Source: Frigoribacterium sp. JB110
GTDB lineage: Bacteria; Actinomycetota; Actinomycetes; Actinomycetales; Microbacteriaceae
Assembly (NCBI RefSeq): GCF_900163665.1
Contig: NZ_FUIA01000019.1
Span: forward strand, 372,001 to 436,000
DNA: 64,000 bases
Direction of reading: 5' to 3'
Shown here: in pieces, positions 9,223-17,537 of the stretch
Layout of the letters: every line of letters begins with the position of its first letter
How positions within the stretch are numbered: the stretch's first letter is position 1
The notes under the pieces: generated by a model
Databases searched by the model: none
Seen by the model: the letters and a program-made list of their open reading frames with translations, nothing else
What the model was told of the DNA's origin: nothing
Program-made: the position numbers and the translations under genes

Positions 9223-10500
9223 TTGAGCAACGAAGAGATCGCATTGCGCGCGGAGGGCCTGTACAAGGTCTTCGGCCGGCGCGGTGGCGAGGCCGTTGAA
9301 CGTCTCCGTGCGGGTCAGAGGCGCGATGAGCTCGGCGGCGGCACCACTGCCGCGGTCATCGATGCCTCCTTCGAGGTCAAGCGCGGCGAGATCTTCGTCG
9401 TCATGGGGCTGTCAGGCTCCGGCAAGTCGACCCTCATCCGCATGCTGAACGGACTGTTCGAGACGACGGCAGGGACGATCTTCATCGGCGACGACGAGCT
9501 GGCCTCGGCCAGCACGGGCGAACTCCGCAAGATCCGACGTGAGCGGGTGTCGATGGTGTTCCAGCACTTCGCACTGTTCCCGCACCGCACGGTCGCGTTC
9601 AACGTCGCGTACCCGCTGAAGCTGCAGGGCGTCGACAAGGCGACCCGCGAGGCGAAGGCCGACGAGATCCTGTCGCTGGTCGGCTTGGACGGCTGGGGCG
9701 ACAAGTTCCCTCACCAGCTCTCCGGCGGCATGAAGCAGCGCGTCGGCATCGCCCGCGCTCTGGCCGCTGACACCGAGATCCTGCTGATGGACGAGGCGTT
9801 CAGCGCCCTCGACCCTCTCATCCGGCGCGAGATGCAGGATCAGCTGATCGAGCTGCAGGAGACGCTGGGCAAGACGATCATCTTCATCACGCACGACCTC
9901 AACGAGGCGATGCTCCTCGGTGACCGGATCGCTGTGATGCGCGACGGAGAGATCGTGCAGATCGGAACGCCCGAGGACATCCTCACCGACCCGGCCAACG
10001 ACTACGTCGAGCAGTTCGTGCAGGACGTCGACCGCGCCCGCGTGCTCACCGCAGGCAACGTGATGGAGAAGCCCCGCGCCGTCGTCTCGCTCACCTCCGG
10101 CCCGCGCACCGCACTGCGCACGATGCGCGACACGAACTCGGGCGCCGCCTACGTCGTCGACCGCGACCGCAAGCTGCTCGGCACAGTCGACGACCGCAGC
10201 GCCGTGAAGCTCATCCGGAAGGGTGAGCGCTCGCTCGAGGGCGTCATCAAGAACGACGCCGTGAGCGTGAACGAGGATTCGGTCCTGATGGACCTGTTCG
10301 TGCCTTCCGTCGAATCGAAGCTCGCCGTCGCCGTGGTGAACGAGGCGGGGAAGCTGATCGGGGTGATCCCGCGAGTGACGCTTCTGGCGGCGCTCGGCCC
10401 TGGACCAGGAGCAACCGAGGAGATCACCCTGCCGCAGCAACCCGTGCCATCCGCTGAGATCGACGAGATCCTCGCCGCCACAGATGAGAAGGGAGCCTGA
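9223..10500 (+). CDS. proV: Glycine betaine/proline ABC transporter, ATP-binding subunit
   Basis: A 425-residue ATPase that energises uptake of a compatible solute. It has Walker A GLSGSGKST, the signature LSGGMKQR, Walker B LLMDEAFSALD, and two CBS domains in the last third, the ProV/OpuAA layout in which CBS domains sense ionic strength. An insertion of about 20 residues lies between the opening strand and Walker A, as in other ProV proteins. The TTG at 9223 was chosen because GAGGAGA is four bases upstream; upstream frame-matched codons fall in the structured leader. It is first in the operon with proW and proX. Confidence 0.95.
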   Translation: MSNEEIALRAEGLYKVFGRRGGEAVERLRAGQRRDELGGGTTAAVIDASFEVKRGEIFVVMGLSGSGKSTLIRMLNGLFETTAGTIFIGDDELASASTGELRKIRRERVSMVFQHFALFPHRTVAFNVAYPLKLQGVDKATREAKADEILSLVGLDGWGDKFPHQLSGGMKQRVGIARALAADTEILLMDEAFSALDPLIRREMQDQLIELQETLGKTIIFITHDLNEAMLLGDRIAVMRDGEIVQIGTPEDILTDPANDYVEQFVQDVDRARVLTAGNVMEKPRAVVSLTSGPRTALRTMRDTNSGAAYVVDRDRKLLGTVDDRSAVKLIRKGERSLEGVIKNDAVSVNEDSVLMDLFVPSVESKLAVAVVNEAGKLIGVIPRVTLLAALGPGPGATEEITLPQQPVPSAEIDEILAATDEKGA

Positions 10501-10502
10501 CC

Positions 10503-11387
10503 ATGGACTGGTTCCCTCGCATCGAACTCGGCAAGTGGGTCGCAACCGGTATCGACTGGATCAAGGACAGTCTGGGCGGCCTGCTCGATCTCTTGTCCTC
10601 AGTATCTGAGACGCTTGTCGGCGGGTTCGCCGATCTTCTGGTGATGCCAGCAGCCTGGGTGATCGTCGTCCTCTTCGCTTTCCTGAGCTGGCTGCTGCGC
10701 TCGTGGAAGTTCGCCATCACTGTTCTGGTGATGTTCCTGCTCGTCGTCGGCCTCGACCAGTGGGAGGAGACGATGCAGACGCTTTCGCTCGTAGTCGTAT
10801 CGGCCGTACTGGCCGTCATCGTGGCCATCCCAGTCGGAATCTTCGCCGCCCGCAATCGTTTCGTCAGCGCGATCGTCAAACCGATCCTCGATCTGATGCA
10901 GACGATGCCGGTGTTCGTGTATCTGATCCCGGCGATCGTGTTCTTCGGCCTCGGCGCTGGCCCCGCAGTCTTCGCGACCTTCCTGTTCTCGATTGCGCCA
11001 GGCGTGCGTATGACCGAGCTCGGTATCAGAGGTGTCGACTCGGAGACCGTCGAGGCAGCGACCGCCTTCGGTGCGCCCAACAGGAACATCCTGTTCGGCG
11101 TGCAGCTGCCACTCGCAATGCCGACCATCATGGCTGGTGTCAACCAGGTGATCATGCTCGCCCTGTCGATGGCCGTCGTGGCGGGTATGGTCGGCGCAGA
11201 CGGTCTCGGGAAATCTGTGACGGCCGCCATCTCGCAGAACAACGTTGCGCTCGGCGTCGAGGCCGGCCTCTGCGTCGTTCTGCTGGCCGTCTTCCTCGAT
11301 CGCCTCACAGCAGCGGTCGGAACGCCGAAGGACTACCCCTCCTCACTCATCCGAATCATCCAGATGTCGCGGCAGCCAGCTGCGTAA
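10503..11387 (+). CDS. proW: Glycine betaine/proline ABC transporter, permease
   Basis: A 294-residue inner-membrane permease with about six to seven hydrophobic segments. The EAA loop that docks on ProV is visible as VEAATAFGAPNRNILFGVQLP around residues 180-205. An extended N-terminal segment (about the first 50 residues) precedes the first membrane helix, as in ProW. The ATG follows the proV stop by two bases, so translation is coupled. It forms the channel for the solute delivered by the downstream lipoprotein. Confidence 0.95.
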   Translation: MDWFPRIELGKWVATGIDWIKDSLGGLLDLLSSVSETLVGGFADLLVMPAAWVIVVLFAFLSWLLRSWKFAITVLVMFLLVVGLDQWEETMQTLSLVVVSAVLAVIVAIPVGIFAARNRFVSAIVKPILDLMQTMPVFVYLIPAIVFFGLGAGPAVFATFLFSIAPGVRMTELGIRGVDSETVEAATAFGAPNRNILFGVQLPLAMPTIMAGVNQVIMLALSMAVVAGMVGADGLGKSVTAAISQNNVALGVEAGLCVVLLAVFLDRLTAAVGTPKDYPSSLIRIIQMSRQPAA

Positions 11388-11442
11388 CCAGACCTCCCCA
11401 CCAATCCCGCATATGTTGCGGAGAAAAGAGAGGACCAATCAC

Positions 11443-12468
11443 ATGATCAAGCGACACAACCTTGTCAGGACCAGCGCCGCCGTAGGTGCGCTCGCTCTGG
11501 CCGTCAGTCTGGCAGCCTGCACGGGCGACGATGATGGCGGTCAGGCCGCCGACGACTGCATCGTCGATGACGCGAATGCATCTGCGCCGGTCCAGCAGCC
11601 AGAGTCGAACGCCGTTGCCGCGAGCCACACTTCGCAAGCGGCTTCAGCTCAGAAGGCTCCCGCGGCCGTCGACGGCGAGACGATCAAGCTCGGCTTCATT
11701 CCGTCCTGGACGGATGGGCTCTCGACCGCGTACCTGCTCGAGGACCAGCTGGGCAAGCTCGGCTACAACGTCGAGATGACCGAACTGACTGACGCCGGTC
11801 CCCTCTACGCTGGTCTCGCCGGCGGCGACGTCGACCTCTACCCGTCCGCATGGAACGAGAGCACGCACGCTTCCTACATGGAAGAGTACGGCGACAGCCT
11901 GGAGGACCTCGGCGCTTACTACGACAACGCCGTGCTGACGATCACCGTGCCCTCGTACGTCGACGTCGATTCGATGGATGAGCTCGCCGACAAGGCCGAC
12001 TGCTTCGGCGGCGAGATCATCGGAATCGAGCCGGGCGCCGGTCTCACCGAGACCACGCAGGACTCGATGATCCCGGCTTACGGCCTCGAGGACGCCTACG
12101 AGCTGACCACCTCATCGACGGCGGGCATGACGACCTCGCTCGACGAGGCGATCAACAACGAGGAGCCGATCGTCGTGACGCTGTGGCGTCCTTTCTGGCC
12201 ATACGGCTCGTATGACCTGAAAGACCTGGAGGACCCTGAGGGTGCCATGGGCGAGCCCGAGGCGCTGCACTTCCTGGGTCGCGACGGCTTCGCCGAAGAC
12301 TTCCCTGAGGCGGCGGAGCTGATCGCGGGCATCAAGCTCGACGACAACTCGTACGGCTCGCTCGAGGACACGGTCGTGAACCAGTTCGAAGACGGCGATG
12401 AGCCCGCCGCCATCGACCAGTGGGTCGAAGAGAACCCAGAGGCATTCGAAACTCTGGTCACGGAGTGA
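11443..12468 (+). CDS. proX: Glycine betaine-binding lipoprotein
   Basis: A 341-residue extracellular solute-binding protein of the OpuAC/ProX type. It begins with a lipoprotein signal peptide ending in SLAACTG, so the mature protein is anchored through Cys23. After a Ser/Ala-rich linker of about 50 residues comes the binding domain, starting ETIKLGFIPSWTDGLSTAY; Trp residues in WNEST and VTLWRPFW are likely cation-pi ligands for a quaternary ammonium group. The ATG at 11443 follows an AGAGAGG box. A strong terminator lies 20 bases after the stop, closing the operon. Confidence 0.94.
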   Translation: MIKRHNLVRTSAAVGALALAVSLAACTGDDDGGQAADDCIVDDANASAPVQQPESNAVAASHTSQAASAQKAPAAVDGETIKLGFIPSWTDGLSTAYLLEDQLGKLGYNVEMTELTDAGPLYAGLAGGDVDLYPSAWNESTHASYMEEYGDSLEDLGAYYDNAVLTITVPSYVDVDSMDELADKADCFGGEIIGIEPGAGLTETTQDSMIPAYGLEDAYELTTSSTAGMTTSLDEAINNEEPIVVTLWRPFWPYGSYDLKDLEDPEGAMGEPEALHFLGRDGFAEDFPEAAELIAGIKLDDNSYGSLEDTVVNQFEDGDEPAAIDQWVEENPEAFETLVTE

Positions 12469-12488
12469 TCTGAGCGGACCATCGTCCG

Positions 12489-12524
12489 ACGCCCCGCGCC
12501 TGCTTCCGAGCAGGCGCGGGGCGT
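12489..12524 (+). terminator. Intrinsic terminator of proVWX
   Basis: A perfect 16-bp stem with a TCCG tetraloop (arms 12489-12504 and 12509-12524), extremely GC-rich, followed by a short T-containing run (TCTCGTTG). Confidence 0.85.
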
Positions 12525-12557
12525 TCTCGTTGCTGCGCGGCCGCGCGGCGCAGAGAA

Positions 12558-12593
12558 AGTTGATGCCCCGGATGATCATCCGGAGCATCAACT
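12558..12593 (-). terminator. Terminator of ettA (36-bp near-perfect palindrome)
   Basis: Arms 12558-12575 and 12576-12593 pair with one mismatch (12567/12584). Read on the minus strand, the stem is followed by TTCTCTG and preceded by ettA, so it probably ends ettA transcription; proVWX has its own terminator just upstream. Confidence 0.6.
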
Positions 12594-12601
12594 CAGCCAA
12601 C

Positions 12602-12638
12602 CGAGCGAGCTCGGTCTGCTCTCACCTCAATCGCGTGT
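12602..12638. repeat. 37-bp direct repeat, copy 1
   Basis: Identical over 37 bases to 12680-12716; the two copies start 78 bases apart. It lies in the gap between proX and ettA. Copy 2 includes the ettA stop codon, so copy 1 looks like a duplication of the ettA 3' end plus flanking sequence. Confidence 0.9.
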
Positions 12639-12679
12639 CGGCGCAAGCGCCTCAACACGCTCAATCGGCTCGGCAGACT

Positions 12680-12716
12680 CGAGCGAGCTCGGTCTGCTCT
12701 CACCTCAATCGCGTGT
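12680..12716. repeat. 37-bp direct repeat, copy 2
   Basis: Identical to 12602-12638. Its last 12 bases are the final codons and stop of ettA on the minus strand; the rest is intergenic. Confidence 0.9.
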
Positions 12717-14387
12717 GAGCTTGCGGTGGGTCGTGCGGTGCGGGCGCGCCGCATCCGGGCCGAGCCGCTCGAGCTTGTTCGCCTCGTACGCCTCGAAGTT
12801 GCCCTCGAACCAGTACCAGTTCGCGGGGTTCTCGTCCGTGCCCTCGTAGGCGAGGATGTGGCTGGCGACGCGGTCGAGGAACCACCTGTCGTGTGTGACG
12901 ACCACAGCACAGCCGGGGAACTCGAGCAGCGCGTTCTCCAGCGACTGCAGCGTCTCGACGTCGAGGTCGTTGGTCGGCTCATCGAGGAGCAGCACGTTGC
13001 CGCCCTCCTTGAGCGTGAGCGCGAGGTTCAGACGGTTGCGCTCACCGCCGGAGAGCACGCCCGCCTTCTTCTGCTGGTCCGGGCCCTTGAAACCGAACTT
13101 CGACACGTACGCGCGCGACGGAATCTCCGTCTTGCCGACCGTGATGATGTCGAGGCCGTCCGAGACGACCTCCCACAGGGTCTTGTCCGGGTCGATGCTC
13201 GCACGGGACTGGTCGACATAGCTGATCTTGACAGACTCGCCGACCTTGAGGTCACCGCCGTCGATCGACTCCAGGCCCACGATGGTCTTGAACAGCGTGG
13301 TCTTGCCGACGCCGTTGGGGCCGATCACGCCGACGATGCCGTTCGGCGGGAGCGAGAAGCTCAGCGCGTCGATCAGCGTGCGGTCGTCGAATCCCTTCTG
13401 CACGTTCTTCGCCTCGATCACGAGCGAGCCGAGTCGCGGCCCCGCCGGGATCTGGATCTCCTCGAAGTCGAGCTTCTTGGTGCGCTCCGCTTCAGCCGCC
13501 ATCTCCTCGTAGCGCGCGAGGCGTGCCTTCGACTTGGCCTGACGGCCCTTCGCACTCGAGCGCACCCACTCGAGTTCGTCCTTGAGGCGCCTCTGGAGCT
13601 TGGCGTCCTTCTTGCCCTGCACGTCGAGGCGCTCGGCCTTCTTCTCGAGATACGTCGAGTAGTTGCCCTCGTACGGGTAGAGCCGACCGCGGTCGACCTC
13701 CGCGATCCACTGGGCGATGTTGTCGAGGAAGTACCTGTCGTGCGTGATCGCGATGACGGCGCCGTGGTACTGCTGCAGATGCTGCTCGAGCCACAGCACG
13801 CTCTCTGCATCGAGGTGGTTCGTCGGCTCGTCGAGCAGCAGCAGATCTGGCTTCTCCAGCAGGAGCTTGCACAGCGCGACGCGGCGTTTCTCACCGCCGG
13901 AGAGGTTCTCGATGCGGGCATCGCCCGGCGGCGTGCGCAACGCGTCCATGGCCTGCTCGAGCTGAGCGTCGAGGTCCCACGCGTCGGCGGAGTCGATGTC
14001 CTCCTGGAGCTTGCCCATCTCCTCGAGGAGAGCGTCGAAGTCGGCATCGGGCTCGGCCATGAGCGCCGAGATCTCGTTGAACCGGTCGACCTTGGCCTTG
14101 ATCGTGCCGACGCCCTCCTGCACGTTCTCCAGCACAGACTTCGACTCATCCAGCTCCGGCTCCTGCATCAGGATGCCGACTGAATATCCGGGTGTGAGCG
14201 TCGCGTCACCGTTGGACGGGTGGTCGAGACCCGCCATGATCTTCAGGATCGTCGACTTTCCCGCACCGTTCGGGCCGACCATACCGATCTTCGCACCCGG
14301 ATAGAACGACATCGTGACGTCGTCGAGGATCAGTTTGTCGCCCACCTTTTTGCGGGCCTTGATCATCTGATAAATGAATTCAGCCAT
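12705..14387 (-). CDS. ettA: Energy-dependent translational throttle protein EttA (ABC-F)
   Basis: A 560-residue ABC-F ATPase with two nucleotide-binding domains and no membrane segment. It has Walker A boxes GPNGAGKST and GPNGVGKTT, signatures LSGGEKRR and LSGGERNR, and Walker B boxes LLLLDEPTNHLD and VLLLDEPTNDLD, with the basic linker (RRLKDELEWVRSSAKGR) between the domains that contacts the ribosomal E site. EttA couples entry into translation elongation to the ATP/ADP ratio. Its length and N-terminus (MAEFIYQMIKARK) match EttA rather than antibiotic-resistance ABC-F proteins. A TAGACT at 14397-14402 lies nine bases upstream. Confidence 0.95.
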   Translation of the reverse strand: MAEFIYQMIKARKKVGDKLILDDVTMSFYPGAKIGMVGPNGAGKSTILKIMAGLDHPSNGDATLTPGYSVGILMQEPELDESKSVLENVQEGVGTIKAKVDRFNEISALMAEPDADFDALLEEMGKLQEDIDSADAWDLDAQLEQAMDALRTPPGDARIENLSGGEKRRVALCKLLLEKPDLLLLDEPTNHLDAESVLWLEQHLQQYHGAVIAITHDRYFLDNIAQWIAEVDRGRLYPYEGNYSTYLEKKAERLDVQGKKDAKLQRRLKDELEWVRSSAKGRQAKSKARLARYEEMAAEAERTKKLDFEEIQIPAGPRLGSLVIEAKNVQKGFDDRTLIDALSFSLPPNGIVGVIGPNGVGKTTLFKTIVGLESIDGGDLKVGESVKISYVDQSRASIDPDKTLWEVVSDGLDIITVGKTEIPSRAYVSKFGFKGPDQQKKAGVLSGGERNRLNLALTLKEGGNVLLLDEPTNDLDVETLQSLENALLEFPGCAVVVTHDRWFLDRVASHILAYEGTDENPANWYWFEGNFEAYEANKLERLGPDAARPHRTTHRKLTRD

Positions 14388-14396
14388 AGTGGTTCC

Positions 14397-14402
14397 AGTC
14401 TA
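14397..14402 (-). promoter_or_regulatory. -10 hexamer of ettA
   Basis: TAGACT on the minus strand, nine bases before the ATG at 14387. The predicted leader is only two or three bases. Confidence 0.5.
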
Positions 14403-14441
14403 GAGGAGCGCCCCCTCCGTGGCGGACGCTGACGAACTTCA

Positions 14442-14933
14442 CTACCAGTCGATCTCGCGGGTGTTGCCCAAGAGGCACACGCCCTCACCCAGCACCGGCT
14501 GCACGATCGCCACTGGGTCTCCGGTCTCCGGCCCGACCTGGCCGACGAGGCATCCCTCGCCCACCGCGACGGAGAACATGATCGACTCCGCCGGCCACTC
14601 GATCGTCGTGATGTCGCTGGTGACCTGCATCTGCGACTTGTCGAACCCCTTGTCCACGAGCGCGTCGATGTACACGTGGCCGTGGACGTTGTCGTCGGAT
14701 GCCCACACGTCGTTCACGATCTCGGCGAACAGCGCGAGATTGTCTTCGGCGGTGCCGTCGGGATCGAACTCGGTCGGCGTCGGTGCCTCGGCGGGCTCCT
14801 CTGCCGGCTCCGCGCTGTTCGACGGCGTCTCGCTCTGTGTCTGATCGGGTGGCTCAGGCGCGCAGCCTGCGAGAAGCCCCGCGGCCAGCATCGTCGTTCC
14901 CAGAACCGCCATGGCCAGCTCACGTCGTGTCAC
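14442..14933 (-). CDS. Actinobacterial lipoprotein, function unknown
   Basis: A 163-residue secreted lipoprotein. The signal peptide ends in LLAGCAPEP with the lipobox Cys at residue 24; a Pro/Glu/Thr-rich linker of about 35 residues follows, then a compact domain ending GVCLLGNTREIDW. Two further Cys, in GEGCLVG and GVCLLG, could form a disulfide outside the membrane. The C-terminal domain resembles one I recall as DUF6993 in Microbacteriaceae, but I am not certain of that name. GTG start, with a leaderless -10 six bases upstream. No function is known to me. Confidence 0.8.
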   Translation of the reverse strand: MTRRELAMAVLGTTMLAAGLLAGCAPEPPDQTQSETPSNSAEPAEEPAEAPTPTEFDPDGTAEDNLALFAEIVNDVWASDDNVHGHVYIDALVDKGFDKSQMQVTSDITTIEWPAESIMFSVAVGEGCLVGQVGPETGDPVAIVQPVLGEGVCLLGNTREIDW

Positions 14934-14939
14934 CGTTCG

Positions 14940-14945
14940 ATTCTA
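14940..14945 (-). promoter_or_regulatory. -10 hexamer, leaderless start of the 14933 lipoprotein gene
   Basis: TAGAAT on the minus strand, six bases before the GTG at 14933. Confidence 0.55.
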
Positions 14946-14976
14946 GAGGCTGGCCGCTGTGCGCCCGCGCCACCGC

Positions 14977-15471
14977 TCAGTACGGAGTATCGACGGAAAC
15001 CGGCTCGGCGTCCCACTGCGCCTGGGAGTCCGATGACGCAGTCTCTGGAGTCGCCTGCGCGGCCGCACCTTCTGATTCGCCGCTTCGGTCGTCCGGTGCG
15101 TCGTCTGTCGCCTGGCGCGAGGCCTTGGTGTAGCTCGAGGTGCCCCACTTGAGATCGTGCCCCACGCCTCCGGCCACGATCTCGGCGTCCATGCCTCGAC
15201 GCTCGTCCTTCTCCCACGTGCGCAGCCGCAGCCGCCCGGTCACGATGGCCCGCTCCCCCTTGCGGATCGACTCGAGGACGTTCCTGCCCAAGTGCTCCCA
15301 CGCACTGATCGAGTACCAATTCGTCTCTCCGTCGCGCCACTCGCCGGTGCCGGTGTCTCGCACTCGCGGCGTGCAAGCCAAGCGGAAACTCGTGACGTGC
15401 TTTCCCGTCGGCGTCACCCGCGCTTCGGGGTCGGAGCCGACCGTGCCGATGACGGTGATCGAGTCGCTCAT
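14977..15471 (-). CDS. Single-stranded DNA-binding protein (paralogue)
   Basis: A 164-residue OB-fold SSB family protein. The first 110 residues read ITVIGTVGSDPEAR, TSFRLACTPR and TNWYSISAWEHLGRNVLESI, with the conserved aromatic DNA-stacking positions. The tail is acidic and disordered but ends SVDTPY rather than the DDDIPF protein-docking motif of housekeeping SSB, and the gene is not beside rpsF/rpsR, so it is probably a secondary SSB (SsbB-like). AGGGAC lies before the ATG. A small stem at 15570-15584 may end msrA upstream. Confidence 0.9.
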   Translation of the reverse strand: MSDSITVIGTVGSDPEARVTPTGKHVTSFRLACTPRVRDTGTGEWRDGETNWYSISAWEHLGRNVLESIRKGERAIVTGRLRLRTWEKDERRGMDAEIVAGGVGHDLKWGTSSYTKASRQATDDAPDDRSGESEGAAAQATPETASSDSQAQWDAEPVSVDTPY

Positions 15472-15609
15472 GATCTGTCCCTTCGCTCTCGGAGCCGGCT
15501 GGCCCCGTTCTCAGCGTGGACAGGTCTCAGCGCTGTATGCGAGTACGAATCGTCGATTGTGGACGGATTCGTGCGTTCCGCACGCCTGTGAGGGAAAGGA
15601 CGACCGCGT

Positions 15610-16152
15610 TCAGGCGAGGTACTGCGAGAACGACGCGCGCACCTTGTTGACCTTGGGCACCGCCACGGCGAGGCAGTATCCCTGCGTCGGGTTCTTCGTG
15701 AAGAAGTCCTGGTGGTAGTCCTCGGCGTCGTGGTACTCGCCGAGCGGCTCCAGCGTGGTCACGACCGTTCCCTCAGTCGTGCCGAGCGGCGCGTCCCAGA
15801 GTTCGCTCGCCCTCCGCCGCGCTGCGTCGAACGTCGCCTTCTGCTCGGCGTCCGCGTAGAACATCGCCGATCGGTACTGCGTGCCCCGATCGGCTCCCTG
15901 ACGGTTGAGCTGACGCGGGTCGTGCATCGTGAAGAACGCATCGAGGATCACCTCGGCGGGGATCTGCTCCGGGTCGAAGGTGACCTTCACCGCCTCCGCA
16001 TGCCCCGTTGCGCCCGTGCACACGAGTTCGTACGTCGGAGCGGGCACGGTTCCGCCCGTGTACCCGGAGACGACCTCCTCAATCCCCGTCAGGGCGCGGT
16101 AAGCCGCGTCGAGGCACCAGAAGCATCCGCCGGCGAGCACGTAGGTCTGCAT
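15610..16152 (-). CDS. msrA: Peptide-methionine (S)-S-oxide reductase
   Basis: A 180-residue MsrA repairing methionine S-sulfoxide in oxidised proteins. GGCFWCLDAAYRAL carries the catalytic Cys in the GCFWC motif near residue 10, and VVSGYTGG follows. Resolving Cys candidates are few: one lies near the C-terminus in TQGYCLAVA. The ATG is six bases from a TAGCCT -10, indicating a leaderless transcript. MsrB is not adjacent. Confidence 0.95.
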   Translation of the reverse strand: MQTYVLAGGCFWCLDAAYRALTGIEEVVSGYTGGTVPAPTYELVCTGATGHAEAVKVTFDPEQIPAEVILDAFFTMHDPRQLNRQGADRGTQYRSAMFYADAEQKATFDAARRRASELWDAPLGTTEGTVVTTLEPLGEYHDAEDYHQDFFTKNPTQGYCLAVAVPKVNKVRASFSQYLA

Positions 16153-16158
16153 GCATTC

Positions 16159-16164
16159 AGGCTA
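16159..16164 (-). promoter_or_regulatory. -10 hexamer, leaderless start of msrA
   Basis: TAGCCT on the minus strand, six bases before the ATG at 16152. Confidence 0.55.
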
Positions 16165-16256
16165 CGCTCCCGCACCGGCGACGGCGCCGAATTCGCTGGT
16201 TCTGCGGCGATGTCGTACCCCCTCCCTAGCGTAGGCACCAGAAGGGAGAGACCATC

Positions 16257-16511
16257 ATGAACACCATCGCAGCTCCTGCCGTTCCCCACGCCGCACCACG
16301 ACTGTCATCGCCGCGCGAGCACCTCGTACGCGCCGCGGCCGACCTCTGGCGGGTCGTCGACCGACACGATCGCGTTCTGGGGCATCTGCGTGTCGTCGAG
16401 ACTCCGAACGGCGTGCGCTGTCGTGCCGAGCGCTACCACCGGGCGACAGGCCGCTTCACCGAGGTCGGCGCGTTCTGGTCGCCGGACGACGCGGTCGCCG
16501 CCCTGCGCTGA
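16257..16511 (+). CDS. Small conserved hypothetical protein
   Basis: An 84-residue soluble protein with no motif I recognise. The core reads LWRVVDRHDRVLGHLRVVETPNG and RCRAERYHRATGRFTEVGAFWS, suggesting a small beta-rich fold; three short strands are separated by turns. AGAAGGGAGAG precedes the ATG at good distance and TAGCGT about 30 bases upstream is a likely -10, so expression signals are complete. It is divergent from msrA. Function unknown. Confidence 0.75.
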   Translation: MNTIAAPAVPHAAPRLSSPREHLVRAAADLWRVVDRHDRVLGHLRVVETPNGVRCRAERYHRATGRFTEVGAFWSPDDAVAALR

Positions 16512-16571
16512 GCCGGATGCGCCCCGCCCGACTCGAAATCCACCCGCGAATGCCGGTAACCTGGTGGGCGA

Positions 16572-16643
16572 CCCCCAGTAGCTCAGCGGAAGAGCATCGA
16601 TCTTCTAAGTCGCCGGTCGCACGTTCGAATCGTGCCTGGGGGA
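16572..16643 (+). tRNA. tRNA-Arg (TCT)
   Basis: A 72-base cloverleaf: acceptor CCCCCAG/CTGGGGG (16572-16578/16636-16642), D stem GCTC/GAGC, anticodon loop CTTCTAA with TCT at 16604-16606, T stem GCACG/CGTGC with loop TTCGAAT. The outermost anticodon-stem pair is a T/C mismatch. The discriminator is A and CCA is not encoded. It lies directly upstream of orn. Confidence 0.93.
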
Positions 16644-16676
16644 CGACCTCTCCCCCGGTCTGTCAGAGGCCGGGGA

Positions 16677-16682
16677 TAGGGT
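16677..16682 (+). promoter_or_regulatory. -10 hexamer, leaderless start of orn
   Basis: TAGGGT, seven bases before the ATG at 16690. It lies only 33 bases after the tRNA-Arg gene. It supports the ATG over the in-frame GTG at 16681, which is inside the hexamer. Confidence 0.55.
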
Positions 16683-16689
16683 GGCTCTC

Positions 16690-17316
16690 ATGGCAAACGC
16701 ATCCGAAAACGACCGGCTCGTCTGGATCGACTGCGAGATGACCGGTCTCGACCTCGGGGTCGATGAGCTGTGCGAGATCGCGATCGTCGTCACAGACTTC
16801 GAGCTCAAGGTGCTCGACCCCGGCTTCCAAGTCGTCATCAAGCCGAGCGACGCCGCCATGGCGCACATGAACGACTTCGTCACGAAGATGCACCGCTCCA
16901 GCGGCCTGATCGAGGAGATGCCGAACGGCGTCACACTCGCGGAGGCCGAGCGGCAGTCGCTCGAGTACATCAAGCGCTTCGCGCCCCAGCAGGGCAAGGC
17001 ACCGCTCGCCGGCAACACCATCGGCACCGACCGGATGTTCCTCGCCAAGTACATGCCGCAGGTCGACGAATATCTGCACTACCGCAGCGTCGACGTCTCC
17101 AGCGTCAAGGAGCTCTCGCGCCGCTGGTTCCCGCGCGCATACTTCCAGGCCCCAGCCAAGGACGGCGGCCACCGCGCGCTCGCCGACATCCTCGAATCGA
17201 TCCGAGAGCTCGAGTACTACCGCAGAGCCGTTTTCATCGATCAGCCCGGTCCGACGAGCGATCAGGCGCGCGACACGGCATCGTCTGTGGTGTCATCCTT
17301 CGCCGAAAATCTATGA
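16690..17316 (+). CDS. orn: Oligoribonuclease
   Basis: A 208-residue DEDDh 3'-5' exoribonuclease that degrades 2-5-mer RNA to mononucleotides, the last step of mRNA turnover, and also clears pGpG. The family signature LVWIDCEMTGLDL supplies the first Asp and Glu; GHRALADILESIREL near residue 165 supplies the final His and Asp. About 25 residues at the C-terminus extend beyond the E. coli enzyme. A 7-bp stem at 17330-17347 may end the transcript before tRNA-His. Confidence 0.96.
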   Translation: MANASENDRLVWIDCEMTGLDLGVDELCEIAIVVTDFELKVLDPGFQVVIKPSDAAMAHMNDFVTKMHRSSGLIEEMPNGVTLAEAERQSLEYIKRFAPQQGKAPLAGNTIGTDRMFLAKYMPQVDEYLHYRSVDVSSVKELSRRWFPRAYFQAPAKDGGHRALADILESIRELEYYRRAVFIDQPGPTSDQARDTASSVVSSFAENL

Positions 17317-17352
17317 CAAAATAGACAAGTTGCCCCGCCAGGGGCGACCATG

Positions 17353-17428
17353 GTGGCTGTAGCTCAGCTGGTAGAGCACCGCGTTGTGGTCGCGGGGGCC
17401 GCGGGTTCAAGCCCCGTCAGCCACCCCA
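17353..17428 (+). tRNA. tRNA-His (GTG)
   Basis: Acceptor GTGGCTG/CAGCCAC, anticodon loop TTGTGGT with GTG at 17386-17388, T loop TTCAAGC. The base before the gene (17352) is G and the discriminator (17425) is C, giving the G-1:C73 identity pair of tRNA-His. CCA is encoded at 17426-17428. Confidence 0.95.
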
Positions 17429-17433
17429 TTCTT

Positions 17434-17481
17434 GCGAGGTGCGAACGTCGACTGCGGAACCAGTCGAGGTTCGCACCTCGC
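17434..17481 (+). terminator. Terminator after tRNA-His
   Basis: A perfect 13-bp stem (17434-17446/17469-17481) with an inner 6-bp stem (17449-17454/17461-17466), followed by TTCTGTTC. It separates the tRNA from the convergent phosphatidyltransferase gene and may act for both. Confidence 0.75.
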
Positions 17482-17537
17482 TTCTGTTCGGAGCGTGCGC
17501 TGATCAGGATGCGCCTGCGTGCGTCCTGCCGGCTTGC

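Noticed and set aside
12602..12716. CRISPR-like pair of direct repeats
   Set aside because: Only two copies, one inside a gene end, a single 41-base spacer and no cas genes nearby.
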